From an uncultured bacterium (GTDB lineage Bacteria > Spirochaetota > Brevinematia > DTOW01): a DNA stretch of 6,799 nt. The notes under the pieces were generated by a model. The model was not told where the DNA came from. It made no database searches and saw nothing but the letters and a program-made list of their open reading frames with translations. The position numbers were made by a program, and so were the translations under genes. Positions within the stretch are counted from its first letter, which is position 1. Every line of letters starts with the position of its first letter. This document shows positions 1-5,764 of the stretch, in pieces. The stretch covers positions 1 through 6,799 of the forward strand of contig CALFVP010000175.1 of assembly GCA_937928175.1 (NCBI GenBank), written 5' to 3'.

Positions 1-1264
1 CAATTGGTTTGTAGTACGGTAGTTTATTGTTTATAGGATCGTGTAGTTCTTCTGGAGATATTTTACTTAGCTCCGGAATGTACTTTTTTATGTATACACC
101 GAAAGGATCAAATTTTTTTGCCTGAAGTATGGGATTAAATATTCTTAAAGGTTTAGGATCTGGCCCTACAGAAGCATTCCATTGCCAGTTCCCAACGTTC
201 ACTACTTCGTCGTAATCTAAAAGGTGTTCCATAAAAAATCTTTCACCTATTCTCCAATCTACAATTAGATCTTTGACTAAAAAATTTGCTACTATCATCC
301 TAGCTCTATTGTGTATCCAATTTTCTGTTTTTAGTTGTATTATTGCAGCATCAATTATTGGGTAACCAGTTTTTGCCTGAAAAAAGGCATTTATTAATTC
401 TTCTCTGTTTTGCCATTTTATTTTTCTTCTCTTTTCTTGAAATTCGAGATCTTTAAATTGTGGAAAATTGTACTTTATATGGTACCAAAATTCTCTCCAA
501 GCAAGTTCTTTTATGTATTGACATTCATTCCCAGAGATTTGTTTAACCTTAATGTATAACTTCCTAAGAGATATTACACCAAACCTAATGTAAGGAGAAA
601 GTTTTGAACTACCATCAATGTCCAAATTGTTCCTAGTATTTTCGTAATTGCTGAAATCAAATTCATTAATTCTTTCTAATGCTTTGTTTGGATCCCAATG
701 TAAATTGGGTTTACTTTTTATTTCGTTTTTCAATAAAAAAATGTCTTTTTCTTCCAATGTGGGTGTATTTATTCTATGAATGGGTTTTCCTATTTCTAGA
801 TCTAAATTCTTTTTCCATTCGTAGAAAAAGGGTGTAAAAACTTTCCTATAAGGTATTTCAGTAATGTTAGAAAGAAAATTATCAACTATAGGGAAAAATT
901 TAATTCCTTTATTTTTGCATAAACTTTCTACTTTCATTTCTATTTCTTCTACTGTCCATGAAAAAGATTTGCTTGTAAATATCGCTTCTGGTTTGTATTT
1001 TTCTATTAGTCTTTCAAAAACGATGATTGGATCTCCATAAAAACAGTATAACTTCCCTCCCAAGTTTTTTATTTCTTCTGTTAACTTAATTATACATTTT
1101 ATTACAAAATCTGTCCTTTCATCATAGTTGAATTTATTGAGTATTTGAGGAATAAAAATAAATACAGGAATAATTTCAAGAGAGCTACTACAAGCCTTTT
1201 GTAAAGCTCTGTTATCATCTATTCTGAGATCTCTTTTAAACCAATATATTGCTCTTTTGTACAC
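1..1264 (-). CDS. phrB: Deoxyribodipyrimidine (CPD) photolyase, class I; C-terminus cut by window edge
   Basis: Repairs UV-induced cyclobutane pyrimidine dimers by light-driven electron transfer from reduced FAD. The gene reads open for 421 codons; E. coli PhrB has 472, so the last few dozen residues lie outside. The N-terminal antenna domain opens with WFKRDLR (8-14). The FAD domain has LSPYIRFG (222-229), ELAWREF (253-259), TGYPIIDAA (299-307) and NWIHNRARM (315-323). By motif alignment to E. coli, W284, W337 and W360 match the W306/W359/W382 electron chain. W256 and W316 match W277 and W338, N356 matches flavin-contacting N378, and M323 matches M345, which favours CPD over (6-4) activity. 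The antenna cofactor cannot be told. Start chosen is GTG: an in-frame TAA lies 27 bases upstream with no ATG between. No Shine-Dalgarno precedes it at normal distance. Divergent from the gene at 1389. Family assignment is firm; substrate type is inferred. Confidence 0.95.
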   Translation of the reverse strand, partial: MYKRAIYWFKRDLRIDDNRALQKACSSSLEIIPVFIFIPQILNKFNYDERTDFVIKCIIKLTEEIKNLGGKLYCFYGDPIIVFERLIEKYKPEAIFTSKSFSWTVEEIEMKVESLCKNKGIKFFPIVDNFLSNITEIPYRKVFTPFFYEWKKNLDLEIGKPIHRINTPTLEEKDIFLLKNEIKSKPNLHWDPNKALERINEFDFSNYENTRNNLDIDGSSKLSPYIRFGVISLRKLYIKVKQISGNECQYIKELAWREFWYHIKYNFPQFKDLEFQEKRRKIKWQNREELINAFFQAKTGYPIIDAAIIQLKTENWIHNRARMIVANFLVKDLIVDWRIGERFFMEHLLDYDEVVNVGNWQWNASVGPDPKPLRIFNPILQAKKFDPFGVYIKKYIPELSKISPEELHDPINNKLPYYKPI

Positions 1265-1271
1265 GTTAGAA

Positions 1272-1300
1272 TTTTTATTGAAGTACCTTTAAGTTATCAA
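1272..1300 (-). promoter_or_regulatory. Possible sigma70-type promoter for the photolyase gene
   Basis: Read on the minus strand, TTGATA (1300-1295) is followed by 17 bases and then TAAAAA (1277-1272). These match the consensus at 5/6 and 4/6 positions with ideal spacing. Only 7 bases (TTCTAAC) separate the -10 box from the GTG start, so transcription from here would give an mRNA with essentially no leader. That fits the absence of a Shine-Dalgarno. AT-rich DNA throws up such matches by chance, so this is a candidate only. Confidence 0.4.
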
Positions 1301-1341
1301 AATTTAGTCTAAAACAATTTATTGAGATTTACTTTAACATT

Positions 1342-1370
1342 TTGTTTTTTATTGTTTTTTTTATTATAAT
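1342..1370 (+). promoter_or_regulatory. Probable sigma70-type promoter for the gene at 1389
   Basis: A perfect TATAAT (1365-1370) lies 17 bases downstream of TTGTTT (1342-1347, 4/6 match to TTGACA). The predicted start site near 1377 leaves a leader of about 12 bases, just enough to hold the AGGAGG Shine-Dalgarno at 1378-1383. The spacer contains a run of eight T (1355-1362). Confidence 0.6.
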
Positions 1371-1388
1371 AATTCTTAGGAGGATTTT

Positions 1389-1883
1389 ATGAAAAATATT
1401 TTTATCTTTGGTTGGTTTACACTATTTTTTTCTTTTGTTTTAGGTTTTTTTGCTTTTCCTGAAACAATTGAAGAAATAGAAAATATACTTGTTAACCATA
1501 AAGAAGAAGGATACAGTTTTGTTAAGAAGTTGGGTTATGGTTCTTGGAAGGTTAGTTTGACCTTTGGAGATACCAAAAAAGATGTTTACATCTACGTTAG
1601 TCCCAATAAAAACAATCCTGAGTTTGATATAGTTTACGTTTATACAGGAGTTAAAGTATACGATGATTCTGGGCTAAAAAATGCTTTCAATGATTTAGTT
1701 TTTGCTTTAGAGAGAAATTCTGCTTCTTCTGAATGGGGAACTTTTTCACTTTACAAAGAAAAAGGTAAATGGTATTTGGATTACAATGTAAAAATTAGGA
1801 GAAAATATGCTAATGAAAACCATCTTATGAACGCTATTGGTTGGGTTGTTGGTGCTGTAGTTGGATACGAAAAACAATTTTAG
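1389..1883 (+). CDS. Small exported protein, possibly YbjN/secretion-chaperone-like fold
   Basis: Not recognised as a named family. It has 164 residues. A Lys at position 3 is followed by a very hydrophobic Phe-rich stretch (about 4-23) that reads as a signal peptide or membrane anchor; no lipobox Cys is present, so it is not a lipoprotein. The mature part starts with an acidic helix (25-41), then alternating beta segments (about 52-70 and 79-90), a helix (94-110), two more strands (115-136) and a long C-terminal helix (143-162). This helix-sheet-helix order resembles YbjN and type III secretion chaperone-like domains, but that is by eye only. Translation is well supported: AGGAGG at 1378-1383, five bases before ATG, behind a TATAAT box. 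Probably monocistronic, and convergent with the TPR gene. Expected outside the cytoplasmic membrane. Function unknown. Confidence 0.8.
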   Translation: MKNIFIFGWFTLFFSFVLGFFAFPETIEEIENILVNHKEEGYSFVKKLGYGSWKVSLTFGDTKKDVYIYVSPNKNNPEFDIVYVYTGVKVYDDSGLKNAFNDLVFALERNSASSEWGTFSLYKEKGKWYLDYNVKIRRKYANENHLMNAIGWVVGAVVGYEKQF

Positions 1884-1896
1884 TTTTTAATAGATT

Positions 1897-2511
1897 TTAA
1901 TTTAAGTTTTTTGCTTTTTCAATGAATTTTTTATACTCGGTTTCGTTTTTGAGGTTTTTATATTTGTTACCAAGCTTTATGTATAAACTTCTCAGTTCTG
2001 ATTTAAAAGTTTTTTCATCGAATTCTTCCCAATTAGGTGAATATAAAAACCTCTCACCAACTTCTACTGCTTCCTCAAGTTTCCCCACTTTCTCGAGAGA
2101 TTTTATTAACCTATAACATACAAAAGCATTGTTTGTTATGGTTAGGAGTTTTTTGTAAACTATCACTGAGTTATTATACTTTTTTTGTTTAAAGTAAATG
2201 TTACCTATTATTGACAATGTTATAGGGTTATCTTTATTTTCAAGCGTTAGTGATGTTGAGAGGTACTTTATAGCTTTGTCAAATGAGTTTTTTCTGTAAT
2301 AGCATAATCCTATCATTCTGTACGGAAGTGGATCTGTAGGATTAAGTTCTATTGCTTTCTCAAAGTTTTCTATTGCCTTTTCATAGTATTCAAGTTTGTA
2401 AAACGACATTCCTTCTGAAATGTATGTAGAGTATACGCTTTTTGATAGTAGTTGTTTAGGTAAAATTAGTATTGTGGTTAGGGTTAACGATGTTATAATT
2501 AGCTTATACAT
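1897..2511 (-). CDS. Exported tetratricopeptide-repeat (TPR) protein
   Basis: A 204-residue protein with a Lys-containing N-terminus and a hydrophobic segment (about 4-17) that looks like a signal peptide or uncleaved anchor, so the rest should lie in the periplasm or on the outer side of the membrane. TPR-like 34-residue units follow at about 28-61 (best match, ending KAIELNP), 62-95, 96-129 and 130-160. A weaker helical pair lies at 170-204. Such arrays hold protein partners and have no enzymatic role; the partner cannot be guessed. An in-frame TAA lies 9 bases upstream of the ATG, so this is the first possible ATG. No Shine-Dalgarno is visible in the preceding AT-rich bases. It ends 13 bases from the convergent gene's stop and is divergent from rpsQ across 120 bases. 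It does not belong to the ribosomal operon. Confidence 0.85.
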   Translation of the reverse strand: MYKLIITSLTLTTILILPKQLLSKSVYSTYISEGMSFYKLEYYEKAIENFEKAIELNPTDPLPYRMIGLCYYRKNSFDKAIKYLSTSLTLENKDNPITLSIIGNIYFKQKKYNNSVIVYKKLLTITNNAFVCYRLIKSLEKVGKLEEAVEVGERFLYSPNWEEFDEKTFKSELRSLYIKLGNKYKNLKNETEYKKFIEKAKNLN

Positions 2512-2578
2512 AATTATATTTTACTTTTTTTGCTTTTGTTTTTCTATGTTTTTTGTTGTTTTGTAAAATTTTTCTAAT

Positions 2579-2607
2579 TTGAAAGTAACTGAGTTTTATA
2601 TTAAAAT
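2579..2607 (+). promoter_or_regulatory. Probable sigma70-type promoter driving the rpsQ-rplO operon
   Basis: TTGAAA (2579-2584, 5/6 match) is followed by 17 bases and TAAAAT (2602-2607, 5/6 match). The predicted start near 2614 gives a leader of about 18 bases, which carries AGAGG (2622-2626) ahead of the rpsQ ATG. An overlapping TATATT at 2597-2602 is an alternative -10 box but has no -35 at good spacing. The leader is too short to hold a structured autoregulatory element. Confidence 0.6.
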
Positions 2608-2620
2608 TTCAAGTACTTTC
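2581..2620. repeat. Inverted repeat around the rpsQ promoter (possible operator)
   Basis: GAAAGTA (2581-2587) and TACTTTC (2614-2620) are perfect 7-base inverted arms separated by 26 bases. The left arm overlaps the -35 box and the right arm begins at the predicted transcription start. Between them is a smaller A/T dyad, TTTTA-TAT-TAAAA (2594-2606), covering the -10 region. Only the right arm would be transcribed, so any role would be at the DNA level. Function is inferred from position. Confidence 0.45.
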
Positions 2621-2631
2621 AAGAGGTATTT

Positions 2632-2901
2632 ATGGGTAGAGTTGTATACAGAGTAGGTAAAGTTGTTAGTGATAAGATGGATAAAACTAGGGTTGTTGTG
2701 TATGAATACTATAAGATGCATCCTCTTTATAAAAAGTTTGTAAAGAGAAGGACTAAGTTTTATGTACATGATGAAAATAATGAGAGTAAAGTTGGTGATA
2801 TTGTTAAAATAAAGTTTACTAGGCCTTTGAGTAAATTGAAAAGGTGGAGGCTTGTTGAAATTTTAGAGCGTTCACGAAAAGTTGAAGATACTAATGTTTA
2901 G
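2632..2901 (+). CDS. rpsQ: 30S ribosomal protein uS17
   Basis: Primary 16S rRNA-binding protein of the small subunit. The 89 residues cover the whole family, with the conserved GKVVSDKMDKT (9-19), HPLYKK (30-35), HDENN (46-50) and C-terminal signature RPLSKLKRWRLVEILER (64-80). The short tail after 80 varies between species. Start is set by AGAGG five bases before ATG. It is the first gene of this operon, immediately behind its own promoter. In the common order it follows rplP and rpmC, which are absent here. The rplN start is 9 bases after its stop. Confidence 0.98.
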   Translation: MGRVVYRVGKVVSDKMDKTRVVVYEYYKMHPLYKKFVKRRTKFYVHDENNESKVGDIVKIKFTRPLSKLKRWRLVEILERSRKVEDTNV

Positions 2902-2910
2902 GAGGTAATT

Positions 2911-3276
2911 ATGGTGCAACTTACTACGTATTTAAATGTAGCGGATAATACTGGTGCTAAAGAGATAATGTGTATAAAGGTTTTACCTGGAAACAAAAAG
3001 TATGCTACTGTAGGTGATGTTATAGTTGCCAGTGTAAAGAAAGCTATTCCTAACGGTATGGTTAAAAAGGGAGATGTTGTTAAGGCTGTTGTTGTTAGAG
3101 TCAAAAAAGAGATAAGAAGACCTGATGGTTCTTATGTTAGGTTTGATGATAATGCTGCTGTTATTATAGACAATTTTGGTATGCCAAAGGGTACTCGTGT
3201 TTTTGGACCTGTTGCAAGAGAACTTAGGTACAAAAACTTTACAAAGATACTATCTCTTGCTCCTGAAGTTGTTTAG
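2911..3276 (+). CDS. rplN: 50S ribosomal protein uL14
   Basis: Large-subunit protein at the subunit interface, where it contacts 16S rRNA and bL19; it is also the docking site of the silencing factor RsfS. The 121 residues are one short of the usual 122. Visible family features are LNVADNTGA (8-16), GDVIVASVKKA (35-45) and a near-invariant block RRPDGSYVRFDDNAAVII (69-86), followed by GTRVFGPVARELR (94-106). AGGAGG (2900-2905) shares bases with the rpsQ stop and sits before the ATG, so translation is probably coupled to rpsQ. Confidence 0.99.
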   Translation: MVQLTTYLNVADNTGAKEIMCIKVLPGNKKYATVGDVIVASVKKAIPNGMVKKGDVVKAVVVRVKKEIRRPDGSYVRFDDNAAVIIDNFGMPKGTRVFGPVARELRYKNFTKILSLAPEVV

Positions 3277-3285
3277 GAGGAGTGT

Positions 3286-3615
3286 ATGCCAGAGAGAAAA
3301 GCTAAAACTAAACTTAAAAAAGGAGATACTGTTATAGTTATAGCAGGTAAAGATAAAGGTAAAGTTGGAGAAATTATTGATTTTGTTGGTGATAGGGTTT
3401 ACGTTAAAGGGGTTAACCTTATAAAGAAAACTTTGAGAAAAACAAAAGATAATCCTAAAGGTGGTATAATAACTACTGAAGGAAGTATTCATATATCCAA
3501 CGTTATGATATACAATAAAAAGTTAGGTAAAGGAGATAGAATTGGTGTTAAGTTTGTTAACGGTAAAAAGGTTAGAGTCTTTAAAAAGACGGGGGATTAC
3601 ATAGATAAAGTTTAG
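3286..3615 (+). CDS. rplX: 50S ribosomal protein uL24
   Basis: Early-assembly protein that binds 23S rRNA near its 5' end and starts 50S assembly. It has 109 residues, slightly above the usual 101-105. The KOW domain is at 10-36 (KKGDTVIVIAGKDKGKVGEI). It is followed by GVNLIKKTLR (42-51), GGI and IHISNVM (68-74), and the C-terminal block GVKFVNGKKVRVFKKTG (87-103). ATG follows the rplN stop by 9 bases, with TAGGAGGAG spanning the stop. An intact standard copy. Confidence 0.98.
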   Translation: MPERKAKTKLKKGDTVIVIAGKDKGKVGEIIDFVGDRVYVKGVNLIKKTLRKTKDNPKGGIITTEGSIHISNVMIYNKKLGKGDRIGVKFVNGKKVRVFKKTGDYIDKV

Positions 3616-3625
3616 GGGGTAGGTC

Positions 3626-4228
3626 ATGGCTAAAAGAAAGTCTTTAGTAGAAGTTGGTGAAGGTATTAACATACGATCTTTTATTCCTAGGAGTAAGAAA
3701 TTGTACGATGAAGAAGTAGTTAAAAAACTTATGGATGAATTTGGGTATAAATCAATAATGGCAGTTCCTAAGCTTGAGAAAATAGTTGTTAATGTTGGAT
3801 GGGGAGAAGCTGTTTCTGATCCTGATTCTTTGGATGTTGTTGTTGATGAGCTTACACTTATGACGGGACAGAAAGCTGTGAAAACTTACGCTAAAAAGTC
3901 TATTTCAAACTTTAAGATAAGAAAAGGTTTAGCTATAGGCGCTAAAGTTACACTAAGAAAAACACTTATGTACAATTTTTTTGATATTCTTGTAAATATC
4001 GCTTTGCCTAGGACAAAGGATTTTAACGGTGTTAGTACCAAAGGATTTGATGGAAGAGGTAATTTTTCGTTTTCTATAAAAGAACAAATTGTTTTTCCTT
4101 CCATAAAGTATGAAATGATAAAACAAGTTCATGGCTTAGATGTAACTATAGTTACTACAGCAAAAACAGATTTAGAAGCATATAAACTTCTAAAATATCT
4201 AGGATTTCCTTTTAAAGAAAAGGATTAG
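3626..4228 (+). CDS. rplE: 50S ribosomal protein uL5 with N-terminal extension
   Basis: Binds 5S rRNA in the central protuberance of the 50S subunit and contacts the P-site tRNA. It is 200 residues against 179 in E. coli. The family match begins near 27 (YDEEVVKKLMDEFGYKS). VPKLEKIVVNVGWGEA (47-62), the GQKAVKTYAKKSISNFKIRKG region (81-101), ALPRTKDFNGVSTKGFDGRGN (126-146) and LDVTIVTTAKTD (171-182) follow. The extra N-terminal part is about 20 residues, basic with a few hydrophobic residues. The start is favoured by AGGGGGTAGG just upstream, overlapping the rplX stop; the next in-frame ATG (codon 36) would cut into the conserved domain. The gap to rplX is 10 bases. Confidence 0.97.
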   Translation: MAKRKSLVEVGEGINIRSFIPRSKKLYDEEVVKKLMDEFGYKSIMAVPKLEKIVVNVGWGEAVSDPDSLDVVVDELTLMTGQKAVKTYAKKSISNFKIRKGLAIGAKVTLRKTLMYNFFDILVNIALPRTKDFNGVSTKGFDGRGNFSFSIKEQIVFPSIKYEMIKQVHGLDVTIVTTAKTDLEAYKLLKYLGFPFKEKD

Positions 4229-4240
4229 GAGGTTTTTAGA

Positions 4241-4426
4241 ATGGCAAAGAAATCTTTGATTGTAAAACAACAAAGAGAACCTAAATTTAAGGTAAGAAAG
4301 TACAATAGATGTAAGAATTGTGGTAGAGTTAGAGGTTATATAGGAGATTTTGGGCTTTGTAGGTTATGTTTTAGAGAGTTTGCTCATAGGGGCTATTTAC
4401 CCGGTGTTAGGAAAGCTTCTTGGTAG
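4241..4426 (+). CDS. rpsZ: 30S ribosomal protein uS14, zinc-binding short form
   Basis: A late-assembly protein of the 30S head. At 61 residues it is the short zinc-binding (type Z, C+) form, not the long zinc-free form of about 100 residues. The zinc ribbon is C24-x2-C27 and C40-x2-C43, in NRCKNCGR and LCRLCF. The conserved tail FAHRGYLPGVRKASW (47-61) completes it. It depends on zinc; no zinc-free paralogue is in the window. Start: AGGAGG eight bases before ATG, overlapping the rplE stop. Some annotations call this form rpsN. Confidence 0.98.
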   Translation: MAKKSLIVKQQREPKFKVRKYNRCKNCGRVRGYIGDFGLCRLCFREFAHRGYLPGVRKASW

Positions 4427-4435
4427 GAGGAAATT

Positions 4436-4831
4436 ATGGGAATTGTTGTAGATACAGTTGGAGATGCATTAAATAGAATAAAAAATGCTGGTAATGCTGG
4501 TGCTAAATATGTAGTAGTCAAAAAATCTAAGTTTCTAGCTAAGATTTTGGATATAATGAAAGAAAACGGATATATAGAATCTTACGAAGATGATCCAGAT
4601 TGTAAGTATTCTTTTAGAGTTAACTTAAGGTATTATAACGGAAAACACGTTATAAGAGAGATAAAAATGCTTAGTCGTCCTTCTAGGAGGTTGTATCTCG
4701 GTTATAGGGATATTAAACCTTACAAAAACAATATGGGAATTGTTATAGTTTCTACTTCCAAAGGTGTTATGACTAGTGTTGAGGCTAAAAGGTTAAAAGT
4801 TGGTGGAATGTTAGTTTGTGCTATTTGGTAG
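4436..4831 (+). CDS. rpsH: 30S ribosomal protein uS8
   Basis: Binds helix 21 of 16S rRNA and organises the central domain; in E. coli it also represses the spc operon. The 131 residues match the usual length. The N-terminal helix reads DTVGDALNRIKNAG (6-19), a diverged version of the common DPIADMLTRIRNA. The middle carries KYSFRVNLRYYNGK (57-70) and LSRPSRRLY (79-87), and the rRNA-binding C-terminal half has GIVIVSTSKGVMT (101-113) and VGGMLVC (122-128). TAGGAGG joins the rpsZ stop and this gene's Shine-Dalgarno; the gap is 9 bases. Confidence 0.98.
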   Translation: MGIVVDTVGDALNRIKNAGNAGAKYVVVKKSKFLAKILDIMKENGYIESYEDDPDCKYSFRVNLRYYNGKHVIREIKMLSRPSRRLYLGYRDIKPYKNNMGIVIVSTSKGVMTSVEAKRLKVGGMLVCAIW

Positions 4832-4840
4832 GAGGAATTT

Positions 4841-5377
4841 ATGTCTAGAGTAGGTAAAAAGCCTATTATTTTGCCAGAAGGTGTTACTGCTTCATTGAAT
4901 AACGATGTTTTAGTTGTTAAAGGTAAGCTAGGAGAACTGAAGCTTAATATACATCCTATTGTTAGTGTTAGTGTAAAAGATAAAGAGATAACTGTTACCC
5001 CTAAAGGTGAAAGTAAGTTTGCTAGATCTATGTGGGGTACTACTAGAGCTCTTATAAATAATATGGTTATAGGTGTTTCAAATGGTTTTACTAAAAGGCT
5101 TACTTTAGTTGGTGTAGGATACAGAGCTAGAATGGAAGGTAATAAATTGGTTCTTAACGTTGGTTATTCTCATCCTGTTGAGTTTGTACCACCAGAAGGT
5201 ATAAAATTTAATGTTGAGGAACAGGTTAAAATTACTGTTAGTGGTTGCGATAAAGCTTTGGTAGGGCAAGTTGCTTCTAATATAAGATCCACCAGAAAAC
5301 CTGAACCTTATAAGGGTAAAGGTATTAGGTACGAAAATGAAGTTATTGTGCTTAAGGAAGGTAAAAAATCTAAGTAG
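4841..5377 (+). CDS. rplF: 50S ribosomal protein uL6
   Basis: Binds 23S rRNA near the factor-binding site and the sarcin-ricin loop. The 178 residues form the usual two repeated alpha/beta domains. The N-terminus is MSRVGKKPIILPEGV (1-15), SMWGTTRALINNMVIGVSNG lies at 63-82, GVGYRA at 91-96 and GYSHPV at 108-113. The diagnostic C-terminal block is RKPEPYKGKGIRYENE (151-166), followed by a Lys-rich tail. The start is preceded by TAGGAGGAATTT, which also holds the rpsH stop. No anomalies seen. Confidence 0.99.
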   Translation: MSRVGKKPIILPEGVTASLNNDVLVVKGKLGELKLNIHPIVSVSVKDKEITVTPKGESKFARSMWGTTRALINNMVIGVSNGFTKRLTLVGVGYRARMEGNKLVLNVGYSHPVEFVPPEGIKFNVEEQVKITVSGCDKALVGQVASNIRSTRKPEPYKGKGIRYENEVIVLKEGKKSK

Positions 5378-5389
5378 TGGAGGTAAATT

Positions 5390-5755
5390 ATGATAAACAA
5401 GATTGAGAAGAAAAACGAAAGAAAAGAAAGAAGAAAAAAGAGAGTCAGAAGTAAGATATTTGGCCTTCCGAATAGACCTAGGGTTTCTTTTTTCAAATCT
5501 AACAAGTATATTTACGCTCAGGCCATAGATGATATAAATGGTGTTACTATAGCTAGTGTTTCATCTATATCGAAGGAACTTGATAAGAAGTTAGGGGATA
5601 CTGTTGAGGATGCTAAGGTTTTGGGTGCTATGCTTGCTAAAAAACTTCTTGAGAAGAAAATAAATAAAATAGTTTTTGATAGGAATTTCTATAAATATCA
5701 TGGTGTTGTTAAATCTTTTGCTGATGCTATGAGAGAGAATGGAATAGAGTTTTAG
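5390..5755 (+). CDS. rplR: 50S ribosomal protein uL18
   Basis: 5S rRNA-binding protein of the central protuberance, working with uL5. The 121 residues are close to the usual 117-122. A strongly basic, disordered-looking N-terminus (5-22, mostly K, R and E) precedes RPRVSFFKSNKYIYAQAIDD (29-48). Then come the helix with AKVLGAMLAKKLLEK (75-89), and the signature FDRNFYKYHGVVKSFADAMRE (96-116) with the terminal GIEF. The Shine-Dalgarno is TGGAGG (5378-5383), directly after the rplF TAG; the gap is 12 bases. The start codon fits the family length. Confidence 0.98.
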   Translation: MINKIEKKNERKERRKKRVRSKIFGLPNRPRVSFFKSNKYIYAQAIDDINGVTIASVSSISKELDKKLGDTVEDAKVLGAMLAKKLLEKKINKIVFDRNFYKYHGVVKSFADAMRENGIEF

Positions 5756-5764
5756 GAGGAGGTT

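Noticed and set aside
1303..1313. TTTAG-T-CTAAA palindrome upstream of the photolyase -35 box, as an operator
   Set aside because: Arms of five bases, mostly A/T, arise readily by chance; nothing else supports it.
1870..1888. AAAAAC and GTTTTT arms around the stop of the gene at 1389, as a terminator shared by the convergent pair
   Set aside because: A 6-bp stem with a single G-C pair is too weak for an intrinsic terminator and is expected by chance in this AT-rich DNA.
1922..2116. Plus-strand open frame opposite the TPR gene
   Set aside because: It lies wholly inside the antisense of a well-supported TPR gene and its translation shows no family features. The same applies to minus-strand frames within rplN, rplX, rplE, rplF/rplR and rplO, and to the second plus-strand frame inside rplO.
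2513..2518. Minus-strand TATAAT just upstream of the TPR start
   Set aside because: It ends one base before the ATG, so transcription from it would start inside the gene, and no -35 box lies at normal spacing.
3590..3660. Possible S8-binding repressor structure at the rplX/rplE junction, as in E. coli
   Set aside because: The gap is only 10 bases and I see no helix resembling the 16S helix 21 mimic; RNA folding would be needed to claim one.
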